Positions 32,920-41,871 of a DNA stretch of 64,000 nt are shown piece by piece. The notes beneath the pieces are model-generated. The model was given only the letters and a program-made list of their open reading frames with translations, did not search any database and was not told the origin of the DNA. Where the stretch lies: positions 11,656,001-11,720,000 of the forward strand of contig NZ_CP061913.1 of NCBI RefSeq assembly GCF_019904175.1, read 5' to 3'. Source of the stretch: Dactylosporangium vinaceum. GTDB taxonomy: Bacteria > Actinomycetota > Actinomycetes > Mycobacteriales > Micromonosporaceae. The translations under genes were made by a program, and so were the position numbers. The first letter of the stretch is position 1. Every line of letters starts with the position of its first letter.

Positions 32920-35169
32920 ATGCCCGACGGCCGTAGCAGGTGGCTGTTCCGTGTGGGCGCCGCGGTCATCGTGCTGGCGGTCCTGTGGGCCACCTGGGTT
33001 CGCTTCCTCCCGCGCGAGAGCCGGAACGACGAGGCGACGTTCGGGCAGTTCCTGCTGGCGCTCATCGGCTTCCTGATGGCCGGGGCCGGCGCGCTGAAGA
33101 CGCGGCCAGGCCCAGCCGCGCCCATCAAGATTGCCGATGAACTGGCGAGCGCGGTCCATGCCCAGTGGAAGAATTCCGCGGGCGAGCGAAGGCTGATTGT
33201 CCCGGCGCCGATCCCGTTGCGCTGGCGATCGACCATTTTCCCCATATTCGGCGGCCTGGATACCGTCTGGCCAGACGATCCGGACGCAGCGCCTTTTCCG
33301 CCACTTCCCGGCATGCCCGCGGTGACCCACCGGACCCTGCTGAGCGGAGGCCGTCAGGACCTGCTCCGGCTGTACGGTGGCCTGCCCACCGGACGCCTGG
33401 CGATCAGCGGCCCAGCCGGCAGCGGCAAGACAAGCGCCGGAATTCTTCTGGTTCTGGACGCGCTGAAACACCGAATGGACCTGCCCGAGTCAGACCGTGC
33501 GCGCACCCCGGTGCCGATCCTGCTGAGCCTCTCGTCGTGGGACCCCCTAGCCGAATCCCTCGAACGGTGGCTCATCACCCAACTGCGGCAGGCATACCCG
33601 GTCGTGCGTTCCGAACCATCGCGTGTGATCGAAAAGCTGTGCCGCGATGGTTCGCTATCGCTGATATTGGACGGCTTCGATGAAGTGCCGACCGGCACCA
33701 GGACCAATATCCTTGAAGCTCTGAGCACGCAGGCCAACGGTCGCGTCATCATCCTGTCCCGCCCTGACGAACTGGCCGCGGCGGCCCAAGCGCGGTTCCT
33801 GACCGGCGCCCTGGTCATTGGACTTGAGCCGATCGCCGGTAGCGATGCGGCAGCCTACCTGCAACGCGCCTTGAACAGGCCGGCCCCGGCGGACTGGGAC
33901 ACCCTGCTGAAGAACCTACGCTCCGACCGAGATGGCACGGCGGCGCGCGCATTGTCGACGCCGCTGAACATCACTCTGCTCCGTGACTCCGTGGAGCCTT
34001 CCGATGGCATCTCCGGTCTGCTCACGACCCGGGCCACCGATTGGCCGGATTTCGAAAGGCACCTCATCGACCGATTCACGAAGGTCGCGTACCAGAGTGA
34101 GATGGGCCCGACCGCCACGGGCGACCGAAACAATGCCCGGCAGGCCCTAGGCTGGATCGCGGCCGACATGGAGCGCCGCGGGACGCGCGATCTCGGTTGG
34201 TGGCATCTGCCGCTGGCTATACCTCTTGGCTGGCAGACGGTCATCATCGCGATGGTCGCGTTCGTACTGTTCGCAACGGACTGGAGCTGGGCTCCGGGGA
34301 TCCGATGGGAATTTCCGGTCGTTCCGGCCCTGCAGGAGGCGTTCGCCTTTGCGGCCATCGTCGTGCTGGCGACGCAATGGCGGCTGACCGGGGCCCTCCA
34401 ACCGAAGCCTTCGGTCATCATCACCGCGGCCGTCGGTATGACCTGCGGGGTCTTCTACTTCGTAAGCGGCGACGTCGATCTCGTGAGAGTAGTGGTCGCG
34501 GCCCTCGGCATCGCGTTCGGCTCCGGCACTCCCACCCTGCTCAGCCGCTCGCGTCGACCAGGGCGGGCACACCGCCGGTCAGCCCGGTTTCTGCTGCTGC
34601 TCATCCTCGCCGCGACATTTCTCATCGCGGTGGACCTCAATGCCATTCTGGCCGCCCCGTTCGGCCTCGGGCTCTTCCTTGCGGTCGCGGCCGTCCGCCG
34701 CGTCACCGTGCGATCCGATGTCAGCAGTCTGGGCCCTCTCGACACGTGGCGGGGTGACGCCGTCCACGCAGTCGTTACCGGATCCATCTTCGGGTGCCTG
34801 GTCGGTCTGGTCGTCATGGCCAACTGGAACCCGTTCGTCGAACGGAGCTCCTTCGGCCCCAACCCGCTGGTCGGAGGCTCGGTCGCGCTTGCCTACTACA
34901 CTTTGGCCGGCCTGGTCCTGACAGCGGTGGCCCATCCGTCCGGTCAAACCTGGATCGCCGCGCTCTGGCTACGCATCCGAGCCGGGACGCCGATTCGGAT
35001 CCTGGCGTTCCTGGAGGACGCCCGTCGGCGCGGGGTCCTGCGCACTGTGGGCGCCCTCTACCAGTTCCGTCATGCGACGCTCCAGGACCGGCTGGCCGCT
35101 GCCGCGGGGCAAGGGCCCGAGAGCTCGCCGACGTCGACGGGTTCGAACGTTGGCGGGGCGCCGCGCTAG
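32920..35169 (+). CDS. Membrane NACHT-type NTPase
   Basis: A 749-residue protein. Two N-terminal membrane helices (within residues 5-60) precede a NACHT-like STAND NTPase with Walker A GPAGSGKT (164-171) and Walker B LILDGFDEVP (248-257, Asp251, Asp254/Glu255). The second half has about nine membrane helices and ends in a basic motif (FLEDARRRGVL, then ALYQFRHATLQDRL). STAND/NACHT proteins act as ligand-triggered switches, and some bacterial ones defend against phage. The actinobacterial multi-helix type is uncharacterised to my knowledge. Third-position G/C preference is visibly weaker than in neighbours, suggesting transfer. I chose ATG 32920 after GAAAGGG; ATG 32875 is an alternative. Confidence 0.85.
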   Translation: MPDGRSRWLFRVGAAVIVLAVLWATWVRFLPRESRNDEATFGQFLLALIGFLMAGAGALKTRPGPAAPIKIADELASAVHAQWKNSAGERRLIVPAPIPLRWRSTIFPIFGGLDTVWPDDPDAAPFPPLPGMPAVTHRTLLSGGRQDLLRLYGGLPTGRLAISGPAGSGKTSAGILLVLDALKHRMDLPESDRARTPVPILLSLSSWDPLAESLERWLITQLRQAYPVVRSEPSRVIEKLCRDGSLSLILDGFDEVPTGTRTNILEALSTQANGRVIILSRPDELAAAAQARFLTGALVIGLEPIAGSDAAAYLQRALNRPAPADWDTLLKNLRSDRDGTAARALSTPLNITLLRDSVEPSDGISGLLTTRATDWPDFERHLIDRFTKVAYQSEMGPTATGDRNNARQALGWIAADMERRGTRDLGWWHLPLAIPLGWQTVIIAMVAFVLFATDWSWAPGIRWEFPVVPALQEAFAFAAIVVLATQWRLTGALQPKPSVIITAAVGMTCGVFYFVSGDVDLVRVVVAALGIAFGSGTPTLLSRSRRPGRAHRRSARFLLLLILAATFLIAVDLNAILAAPFGLGLFLAVAAVRRVTVRSDVSSLGPLDTWRGDAVHAVVTGSIFGCLVGLVVMANWNPFVERSSFGPNPLVGGSVALAYYTLAGLVLTAVAHPSGQTWIAALWLRIRAGTPIRILAFLEDARRRGVLRTVGALYQFRHATLQDRLAAAAGQGPESSPTSTGSNVGGAPR

Positions 35170-36059
35170 CCCTGGCAGTGGGCGGCGGTCGGGGTGGAGG
35201 TGGGTGCGGCGGCGAGGGCGGTCGACGGGGCGGCGTTGGCGGGCTCGGGCTGGACGTCCAGGGCGGCCGCTGACGCCGGTGCTGAGGACGGTGCGGCGGA
35301 GGTGCGGGTGGGGGCGGTGGTCTTCGGGGCCGCGGCCGTCGGGCCGGTGGTGGTTGTGGCGCCCGGGCGTTGGACGGTGCCCACGGTGAGCGTTATGCCG
35401 GTCAGGGTGGTTCGGCGGCCGGCCGTGTCGGTGGTGCGGATGGTGAAGGGGCCCTTGCCGGCGCCGGACTCGGCGATCCAGTAGTTGTAGTCCGTCCTGG
35501 ACAGCGGCTTCCACGAGCTGCCGACCTGGATTTCGGCGGTGGACAGCGGATTGCCGGTGTTGTCGAAGCGCAGCGCCAGCCAGTACTGCGACGAGCCCTC
35601 CTTCACCCGGACCGAGACCGGGCCGGGGACGGAGGGGCTGGCGACCTGGGTGTACGAGACCTTGATGATGCCGTCGCTGATCGTGCCGATGCGGGCGAAC
35701 GCCTGCTGGCTCAGGTCGATGTGGCCGGCGGCGCATTCGGGGCAGCGGTCGGTGATTTTGACGCGGACCGAGCCCTTCGGGCCCTTCACGTCCAGGTAGC
35801 CGCCGCACGCGGCGCCCGACTGATACTCGGCGTTGCCGAGCGCGACGACAAGCGGCTCCGCCACCTTGTCGAACGAGCAGTTGCCGCCGCCGTCGGCCGC
35901 GTAGTACGTGGCCTGGCCCGAGCTCGACTGCACGACCGCCGCGCAGGCCGCGCCCGAGGTCTGGGCCACCAGGACGGCGGTTGCGGTGCCGGCTACGACA
36001 ACGCCGACTCCGGCGCCGATCAGGAAGCGGCGGGTACGCCACCACGCAGTCTCTGCCAC
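35166..36059 (-). CDS. Secreted expansin-like protein
   Basis: A 297-residue exported protein. After a signal-anchor come a double-psi beta-barrel (GQATYYAADGGGNCSFDK, VKITDRCPECAAGHIDLSQQ, Asp104 and Asp115) and a CBM63-like beta-sandwich (YWLALRFDNTGNPLS, WKPLSRTDYNYWIAESG). This is the two-domain plan of bacterial expansins such as EXLX1, which loosen cellulose or bind peptidoglycan without hydrolysis. A Thr/Ala/Pro-rich tail ends in Cys-Gln-Gly. The stop overlaps the convergent NACHT gene by four bases. It fits the polysaccharide-related exoproteins elsewhere in the window. Confidence 0.88.
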   Translation of the reverse strand: MAETAWWRTRRFLIGAGVGVVVAGTATAVLVAQTSGAACAAVVQSSSGQATYYAADGGGNCSFDKVAEPLVVALGNAEYQSGAACGGYLDVKGPKGSVRVKITDRCPECAAGHIDLSQQAFARIGTISDGIIKVSYTQVASPSVPGPVSVRVKEGSSQYWLALRFDNTGNPLSTAEIQVGSSWKPLSRTDYNYWIAESGAGKGPFTIRTTDTAGRRTTLTGITLTVGTVQRPGATTTTGPTAAAPKTTAPTRTSAAPSSAPASAAALDVQPEPANAAPSTALAAAPTSTPTAAHCQG

Positions 36060-36182
36060 CGCCGCAGCGTACCGACGGCGGCGGGGGCGCGGCCGGAACC
36101 AAAGCGAACCTTAAGACGGGCCAGGAATCCTTTTCGCGCCGACGTAACCACCTGACCGGCCCTGATCAGGGACGCTGTCTGA

Positions 36183-37502
36183 GTGACGACGACGCTACGG
36201 CAGGTAAGGCCGACGGTGCTCGACTTCCGGGGACGGTTCGGCCCGAGCATCGACCGATGGGCGTACCTGCCGGTCGACGTGCCGCCGGGCGTCAACCGGA
36301 TCACCGTGCGGACCTGGCACGAGCGGTTCTCCGTGCTGGGGCCGGCCCGCAACGTGCTGGACCTGGGGATCTTCGGGCCGGACGGGTTCCGGGGCTGGTC
36401 GGGCGGGGCGCGCGACGGGTTCACGGTGGCCGCCGGCGACGCCACGCCCGGATACCTGCCGGGGCCGATCACGCCCGGCCGCTGGTCGGTGGCGTTCGGG
36501 CCGGTGGTGCTGAACCCGTTCGGCATGCGGTGGCGGGCCCGGGTGACGCTCGAGCACGGCGACGACGAGCCGGTCGAGCATCCGCTCGGGCCGGCCGAGC
36601 GCACGAACCGCAGCCGCGTCGGCTGGTACCGCGGCGACCTCCACCTCCACACCGTGCACTCCGATGGCGTGCGCGAACCGGGCGAGCTGGCCGCCGAGGC
36701 GGCCCGGGCCGGCCTGGACTTCGTCGCCTCCACCGAGCACAACACCAGCTCCGCGCACCGGGCCTGGGCCGGCGGACCGGCGGACGGCCCGCTGGTGATA
36801 CCCGGCGAGGAGGTCACCACCCGGCACGGCCACTGGCTGGCGCTCGGCCTGCGGCCCGGAGCCTGGGTCGACTGGCGCTACGGGCCGAAGGACGGGCGGT
36901 TCCCGGGCGAGGCGGACCGGGTGCGCGAAGCCGGTGGGCTGGTCGTGGCCGCGCACCCGGCGGTGCCGATGCCGGGGTGCGCGTGGGAGTTCGGGTTCAG
37001 CGACGTCGACGCGATCGAGGTGTGGAACGGCGCCTGGAGCGTCGACGACGAGGTGGCCCTGCGCATCTGGCACCGGCTCCTGCGCCGCGGCCGGCGGATC
37101 GTGGCGGTGGGCGGCAGCGACTCGCACGCGCCGCACCAGCCGGTCGGCCACCCGCAGACGGTGGTGCTCGCCGGCGCTCTGGCCCCGGAGGCGCTCATCG
37201 CCGGCCTCCGGCGCGGCCGGGCCTACATCGCCGAGTCGAGCGCCGTCGCCCTCGAGCTGAGGGCGCAGGGCGCATCGGTGGAAGCGACTGTCACCGGTGC
37301 CCCGAACGCGACGCTCTCGCTCATCACCGAGCGGGGCCGGATCGCGAGAGGCCGGGGCCGCGTGGAGGCGCAAGCCGCCGGGTGCCGATTCGTCAGGGCC
37401 GAGGTGCGGCACCGCTACACGAGAAGGATGGTGGCCCTGTCGAACCCGATCTGGCTAACCCCACCAGAAGACGGCGCCGATGATGGCGTACAGGGCGACT
37501 AG
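36183..37502 (+). CDS. CehA/McbA-type PHP-domain metallohydrolase
   Basis: A 439-residue enzyme. Residues 1-145 form a beta-sandwich and 146-400 a PHP domain with the metal ligands in order: RGDLHLHTVHSDG (His154, His156), STEHNT (Glu185, His186), PGEEVTT (Glu209), AAHP (His258) and GGSDSHAP (Asp313, His315). Relatives hydrolyse carbamates or phosphoesters, so the substrate is unknown. The last 48 bases overlap the convergent exchanger gene. Confidence 0.88.
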   Translation: MTTTLRQVRPTVLDFRGRFGPSIDRWAYLPVDVPPGVNRITVRTWHERFSVLGPARNVLDLGIFGPDGFRGWSGGARDGFTVAAGDATPGYLPGPITPGRWSVAFGPVVLNPFGMRWRARVTLEHGDDEPVEHPLGPAERTNRSRVGWYRGDLHLHTVHSDGVREPGELAAEAARAGLDFVASTEHNTSSAHRAWAGGPADGPLVIPGEEVTTRHGHWLALGLRPGAWVDWRYGPKDGRFPGEADRVREAGGLVVAAHPAVPMPGCAWEFGFSDVDAIEVWNGAWSVDDEVALRIWHRLLRRGRRIVAVGGSDSHAPHQPVGHPQTVVLAGALAPEALIAGLRRGRAYIAESSAVALELRAQGASVEATVTGAPNATLSLITERGRIARGRGRVEAQAAGCRFVRAEVRHRYTRRMVALSNPIWLTPPEDGADDGVQGD

Positions 37503-38552
37503 GCACGCGCCCTCCAGCCACGTCGACTCGCCGTCGAAGACGATGAACGCGACGGCGATCACCGTGATCGCCACGGCCATGATGAGCATCGGCGCGAACA
37601 CCAGGGTCAGCGTCGTCGCGGTGAGCAGCGACAGCAGGACCAGCGCCGGGGCGAGGACCAGCGCGATCTGCAGCGGGCTGTTGATGATGACGCTCAGCGC
37701 GTAGTCCGACTGGTTCTTCCAGGCCAGCTTGATGCCGATCACGTTCTCGATCGCGTTGCCGGCGATGGCCACGATGACCAGGCCCGCGAACGCCTGCGAG
37801 ATGCCGAGGGCCTCGATCGCCGGCTCCAGGGCGTAGACGAACCAGTCCGAGACGAGGGCGGCGCAGCCGCTGGCCACGGCCAGGAGGGCGACGGCGAGCC
37901 AGATCGGCCAGCGCGGCGGCTCCGTGTGCGCGGCGGCGCCGGCCCCCGAGGCGGTGGATGCGGAGCGCTTGAGGCTGGCCGGCAGCGAGAGCGCGAACAC
38001 GACAAGCAGGATGATCGCCACGAAGATGGACAGCGCCTTCTCGTGCGGCTCGGCCGGCGTGTGGACATACGAGGCCAGGCTCGGCAGCACCAGCGCGCCC
38101 GTCGCCAGCACCATCAGGACCATCGTGGTGCGGGCCCGCTCGGAGTTGAACGTCTGCGTGCCGTGCTTCAGGCCGCCGGCGACGAACGCGAGGCCGAGCA
38201 CCAGCAGGATGTTCGACAGGATCGAGCCGATGATGGCCGACTGGACGACCGAGACCAGGCCGGCCTTGAGCGCGAAGAAGCCGATGAACAGCTCCGGCAG
38301 GTTGCCCAGCGCGCCCTGCAGCACGCCGGTGGCGCCGGCACCGAACCGGTCGCCGAGCTGCTCGACGCTGCGGCCGACAAGCGAGGCCAGGCAGGCCACC
38401 GCCGCACCGGCCACGATGAACGCGACGACCGACGGCACGTTCGCGTAGCGGGTGACCGCCGCCGCTCCTACGGCCACGGCGCAGAGCCCGAAGACCATGA
38501 AATCGGAGCGCTCGAAAATCCGGTGCGGAGTGGGGGCGGCCTCGACAGTCAC
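37455..38552 (-). CDS. Calcium/cation-proton exchanger (CaCA, ChaA/CAX type)
   Basis: A 365-residue membrane antiporter with about 11 helices. Both alpha-repeats are visible: GALGNLPELFIGFFALKAG with the essential Glu87, and GNAIENVIGIKLAWKNQS. An intracellular acidic/Ser loop separates the halves. It exports Ca2+ (or another cation) in exchange for protons. It starts 21 bases after the reverse-transcriptase stop on the same strand, which makes cotranscription with that gene and ndh likely. Confidence 0.92.
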   Translation of the reverse strand: MTVEAAPTPHRIFERSDFMVFGLCAVAVGAAAVTRYANVPSVVAFIVAGAAVACLASLVGRSVEQLGDRFGAGATGVLQGALGNLPELFIGFFALKAGLVSVVQSAIIGSILSNILLVLGLAFVAGGLKHGTQTFNSERARTTMVLMVLATGALVLPSLASYVHTPAEPHEKALSIFVAIILLVVFALSLPASLKRSASTASGAGAAAHTEPPRWPIWLAVALLAVASGCAALVSDWFVYALEPAIEALGISQAFAGLVIVAIAGNAIENVIGIKLAWKNQSDYALSVIINSPLQIALVLAPALVLLSLLTATTLTLVFAPMLIMAVAITVIAVAFIVFDGESTWLEGACLVALYAIIGAVFWWG

Positions 38553-38573
38553 GCCGTCGAATATGACAGACGA

Positions 38574-39884
38574 TCACAAGCCTGTCGCGGCGACCAGCCC
38601 GAACAGTTCCCGCAGTTTGGCCGCGCGCGCCGGGCTGCCGTGGCCGACCCAGGCGATCCGCCCGAGCAGGTGATTGCGAAAATCGGGGTGATCATCCCGG
38701 TTGGCCGCGTCGAGGCCGTCGCGGGCGGCGGCGTGCAGGATGGCCCGCAGCCGGTCGTACTCCTCCCGGGCCACCCCCGGCCGCTCGTTCACCACGAGGC
38801 CAGCCAGCCGCTGCCGATCGCCCCGCCCGCGCACGCGCGTCTTCGCCGGATTCACCCGGAAGCCCTCGCCGGCCACGATCTGCCTGACGGCCGCGATGAC
38901 GTGATCGGCGTTGAACGACCCGGAAAAGGCGAGATCGTCGGCGTAGCGCGTATACGTGGCACCGAACGACAGCGCCAGCCCGGTCAGCCGCCGGTCGAGC
39001 CGGAACGTGCACAGATTGGCAAGCGCCGGCGAGGTCGGTGCGCCCTGCGGCAGATGCGGGGTGCGCAGCGCAATCGAGCCGCGCGCGATGTCCGACGGGG
39101 TGCTCGTCGTGCACAGTGCGGCGAGGGCGTGCGCGACCGGCTCCGGGTAGCCGACCGAGCGGAACAGGCCGTACACCCGCTGCACCGAAATGCTCGCAAA
39201 GAAGTGCGCGAGATCGATCCGTACGACGACGTCCCGCCCGGTGTGCGGCGCCGCGAAGGTGTGGACCGACCGCCCGGGGACGAAGCCGTGCGCCGCCGGG
39301 TGCACCGGAATGCGCCCGAGCACCTCGTCCAGCAGCCGGCGCTGCAGTCCGCGCAGGAGCGGCTTCGGTGCCTCGATCAACCGCCGGCCCATCCAGGTGT
39401 ACCGGTAGTGCCTGAGCGGTTCCCGCAGAGTCTTCCGGTTCATCTCCCGCCGGTCGGCGAGCCAGTCGAGCCGGTCGCCGTCGAGCTCCAGGAGTTCGGC
39501 GAGGGCCGCGAGGTCGTCGAGCACGGGCGTGTCCCACCGCATCCGCACCGTCCGCGTCGGCACGGCCCGGCGCACGACGATCCGGACCGGCAACCGGGCC
39601 GGCAGGTGCGCCGCGATGAACTCGGCGAGCTCCATCGGGCGGTCGGCGGGCCTGTGGGGGTACCCCCGGAAAACGTCTGAAAGCAGTGCGGCCAGCCATC
39701 GCGGACGGCGCCCGAAGGTCGCGGCGCCGGCTTCGGCCAGCGCCGGGCGGGACCATTCCGGTGCCGCCAGCATCGCCAGCGCCAAGGCGTGTGCGACAGC
39801 GCGCCCCGACGTTGCCCGGTCGTGCCTGCCCGGTGTCGCACGAAGTGCGGCTGAGGGCCGGCGGTGTGCTGCGGTGCTCATCAC
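38574..39884 (-). CDS. Retron-type reverse transcriptase
   Basis: A 436-residue RNA-directed DNA polymerase. Motifs in order: EAPKP (171-175), PAAHGFVPGRS (196-206), FAAPH (210-214, at the place of the retron NAxxH), RIDLAHFF with Asp224, PQGAPTSPALANL (279-291), and YADD (314-317, Asp316/Asp317 catalytic). LAGLVVN (360-366) stands where retrons have VTG, and a retron-like end GRIAWVGHGSPARAAKL follows. There is no maturase or endonuclease domain, so it is not a group II intron protein. The N-terminal 100 residues (PEWSRPALAEAGAATFGRRP) are typical of an actinobacterial branch. It lies between ndh (74-base gap) and the exchanger (21-base gap), with no toxin-like effector. The start is GTG 39884 or ATG 39881. 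Confidence 0.88.
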   Translation of the reverse strand: MMSTAAHRRPSAALRATPGRHDRATSGRAVAHALALAMLAAPEWSRPALAEAGAATFGRRPRWLAALLSDVFRGYPHRPADRPMELAEFIAAHLPARLPVRIVVRRAVPTRTVRMRWDTPVLDDLAALAELLELDGDRLDWLADRREMNRKTLREPLRHYRYTWMGRRLIEAPKPLLRGLQRRLLDEVLGRIPVHPAAHGFVPGRSVHTFAAPHTGRDVVVRIDLAHFFASISVQRVYGLFRSVGYPEPVAHALAALCTTSTPSDIARGSIALRTPHLPQGAPTSPALANLCTFRLDRRLTGLALSFGATYTRYADDLAFSGSFNADHVIAAVRQIVAGEGFRVNPAKTRVRGRGDRQRLAGLVVNERPGVAREEYDRLRAILHAAARDGLDAANRDDHPDFRNHLLGRIAWVGHGSPARAAKLRELFGLVAATGL

Positions 39885-39891
39885 TGCGCCC

Positions 39892-39934
39892 CCGGGGTTG
39901 CCCCGGAGCGATCACGGCGAGCCGCGATCAGCTC
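39892..39934 (-). other. Folded leader of the reverse-transcriptase gene
   Basis: Two stable hairpins fill the short gap before the RT gene. On the minus strand the first is GAGC-T-GATC-G-CGG around CTCG, with 11 Watson-Crick pairs plus a G-U pair (39906-39934). The second is CCGGGG-CAA-CCCCGG (39892-39906). They share one base and so may be alternatives. They could act as an attenuator, or as the RNA partner of the RT. Confidence 0.45.
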
Positions 39935-39958
39935 GGGGCGCGCTGCCACGGGCTCAGC

Positions 39959-41284
39959 CTACGGCAGCTTCTCCTGATACTCCTGAAGCGCCCGCCGGGC
40001 GAACACCTGCTGGAACGTGGCGACCCGCTCCGAACGGCCGCGGCCGATGAAGCTGACGAACCAGTGCAGGACAGCTGTCACCCGGTTCTTGAAGCCCACC
40101 AGGTAGAGCAGGTGCACCACCAGCCAGAGCAGCCAGCCGAGCAGGCCGGCGAAGTGGAACCGGCCGACGCTGGCGACGGCCGAGAACCGCGAGATGGTGG
40201 CGAGGCTGCCCTTGTCGAAGTACTTGAACGGCTGGCCGGTCGGCTGCCCGGCCAGGCGCTTCTTGATCTGCCCGGCCGCGTGCCGGCCGCTCTGGATCGC
40301 GACCTGGGCGACGCCGGGGAGCTGGTCGAGCGCCATCATGTCGCCGACCGCGTAGATCTCCGGGTGCCCGGGCACCGTGGTGTCCGGGTTGACCTTGAGC
40401 CGCCCGGCCCGGTCGGTCTCGGCGCCGGTCGCCTGGGCCAGCTGCACCGACAGCGCCGGCGCGGCCACGCCGGCCGCCCAGATCTTGGTCGACGACTCGA
40501 TGCGCCGCCGCCCGTTGTCGGTCTCGACCTCGATGCCGCTCTCGTCGACGTCGACGACCTTGGTGCTCAGCTCCACCTCGACGCCGAGCTTGTGCAGTTG
40601 GCGCAGCGCCTCGGTGGAGAGGTGGTCGCCGAACGTGGAGAGCACCGTCGGCAGCGCGTCGACAAGGATGATCCGGGCCTGCCGCGGGTCGATGTTGTGG
40701 TATTGCCCCGGCAGGTGCCGGTGCGCGAGCTCGGCGATCTGCCCGGCCATCTCGACGCCTGTCGGGCCGGCGCCGACGACCACGAAGGTCAGCAGCCGAT
40801 CGATCGCGGCCGGATCGGTCTCGATCTCGGCCAGCTCGAACGCGCCGAAGATCCGCCCGCGCAGTTCCAGCGCGTCGTCGATGCTCTTCATGCCCGGCGC
40901 GAATTCGGCGAACTCGTTCTTGCCGAAGTACGACTGGGAGGCGCCGGCCGCCACGATGAGCGAGTCGTATTCGACGCTGTAGGCGACCCCGGGCGCGACC
41001 ACGTCGACCCGCTTGGCCACCGGGTCGATGTGGGTGGCGGTGCCGAGCAGCGTCTTGGCGTTCTTCTGGCGCTTGAGCACCTCCCGGATCGGCGGGGCGA
41101 TCTCGCCCTCGGACAGGATGCCGGTCGCCACCTGGTACAGCAGCGGCTGGAACAGGTGGTAGGCCGTGCCGTTGATCAGGGTGACGTCAACCGGGGCGTT
41201 CTTCAGCGCTTTGGTCGCGAAGAGTCCTCCGAAGCCGGCGCCGATGACGACCACCCGGTGTCGCGGCTGCTCATGCTCGTCCAT
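39959..41284 (-). CDS. ndh: Type II NADH dehydrogenase
   Basis: A 441-residue single-subunit NADH:quinone oxidoreductase. It has two dinucleotide folds (VVVIGAGFGGL at 11-21 for FAD; FVVVGAGPTGVE for NADH), the quinone-site stretch HLFQPLLYQVATGILSEGEI, the FAD-binding IYAVGD, and a C-terminal membrane-associated helix (GLLGWLLWLVVHLLYLVGF). It passes electrons from NADH to menaquinone without pumping protons. It is the first gene of a three-gene minus-strand run with the RT and the exchanger. Confidence 0.93.
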   Translation of the reverse strand: MDEHEQPRHRVVVIGAGFGGLFATKALKNAPVDVTLINGTAYHLFQPLLYQVATGILSEGEIAPPIREVLKRQKNAKTLLGTATHIDPVAKRVDVVAPGVAYSVEYDSLIVAAGASQSYFGKNEFAEFAPGMKSIDDALELRGRIFGAFELAEIETDPAAIDRLLTFVVVGAGPTGVEMAGQIAELAHRHLPGQYHNIDPRQARIILVDALPTVLSTFGDHLSTEALRQLHKLGVEVELSTKVVDVDESGIEVETDNGRRRIESSTKIWAAGVAAPALSVQLAQATGAETDRAGRLKVNPDTTVPGHPEIYAVGDMMALDQLPGVAQVAIQSGRHAAGQIKKRLAGQPTGQPFKYFDKGSLATISRFSAVASVGRFHFAGLLGWLLWLVVHLLYLVGFKNRVTAVLHWFVSFIGRGRSERVATFQQVFARRALQEYQEKLP

Positions 41285-41361
41285 AAATCAAGTACACCAC
41301 CGTTGCGTCGCTGCGAATGTGTGTCGTGCACTACCTGCTGTGAGCCGGCTCAGGTCGCTCG

Positions 41362-41871
41362 TTACGCGGGCAGCAGGCCCCGCACGTACGCGGCCTGGCC
41401 CGCGTGCTGGACGTCGTCGTCGAGGATGCTCACCAGCCGGACGCCGAGCGACACCGGCGGGTCCCAGCGCTCGTCGACGATCCGGTCCAGGTCGCCTTCC
41501 TCGAGGTGGGCCAGGTAGGAGCGGGTCCGGGCGTAGACGGCGTCGAAGTACTCGAGCAGCGCCGCGGCCGACTCCGGCCGGACCGCGTCGACCTGCTCGG
41601 GGCCGTGCCCGTAGCCGCTGTCACTGGCCTGCGCCTTCAGCCCGAACTTCGCCGCGTAGTCCCCGGTCACCCACAGTTGCTCCGCGCCGTCCATCAGGTC
41701 GGTGATGTGGTCGTCCTGCACCCGGGTGAGGTGCCACACCAGCCAGCCGATCGAGTTCGCCCCCGGCTTCGGCGCCCAGTGCAGCTGCTCGGCGCTCAGT
41801 CCGTCGACCGCTTCGCGCACCAGGTCGGGGAGCCGGCCGAACCCCTCGGCCAGCAGTTCGTGCACCCGCAT
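41362..41871 (-). CDS. DinB-family protein
   Basis: A 169-residue four-helix-bundle protein: LSAEQLHWAPKPGANSIGWL, then WHLTRVQDDHITDLMDGAEQ and DDVQHAGQAAYVRGLLPA. The three histidines (WHLTR, DDH, QHAGQ) fit the DinB metal site; the DUF664 branch includes mycothiol-dependent enzymes. ATG 41871 is preceded by a GGGAGC ribosome binding site. Confidence 0.9.
   Translation of the reverse strand: MRVHELLAEGFGRLPDLVREAVDGLSAEQLHWAPKPGANSIGWLVWHLTRVQDDHITDLMDGAEQLWVTGDYAAKFGLKAQASDSGYGHGPEQVDAVRPESAAALLEYFDAVYARTRSYLAHLEEGDLDRIVDERWDPPVSLGVRLVSILDDDVQHAGQAAYVRGLLPA

Noticed and set aside
39885..39958. Canonical retron msr-msd upstream of the RT
   Set aside because: Only 74 bases are available and paired a1/a2 ends with a branching G were not found; a non-standard RNA stays open.
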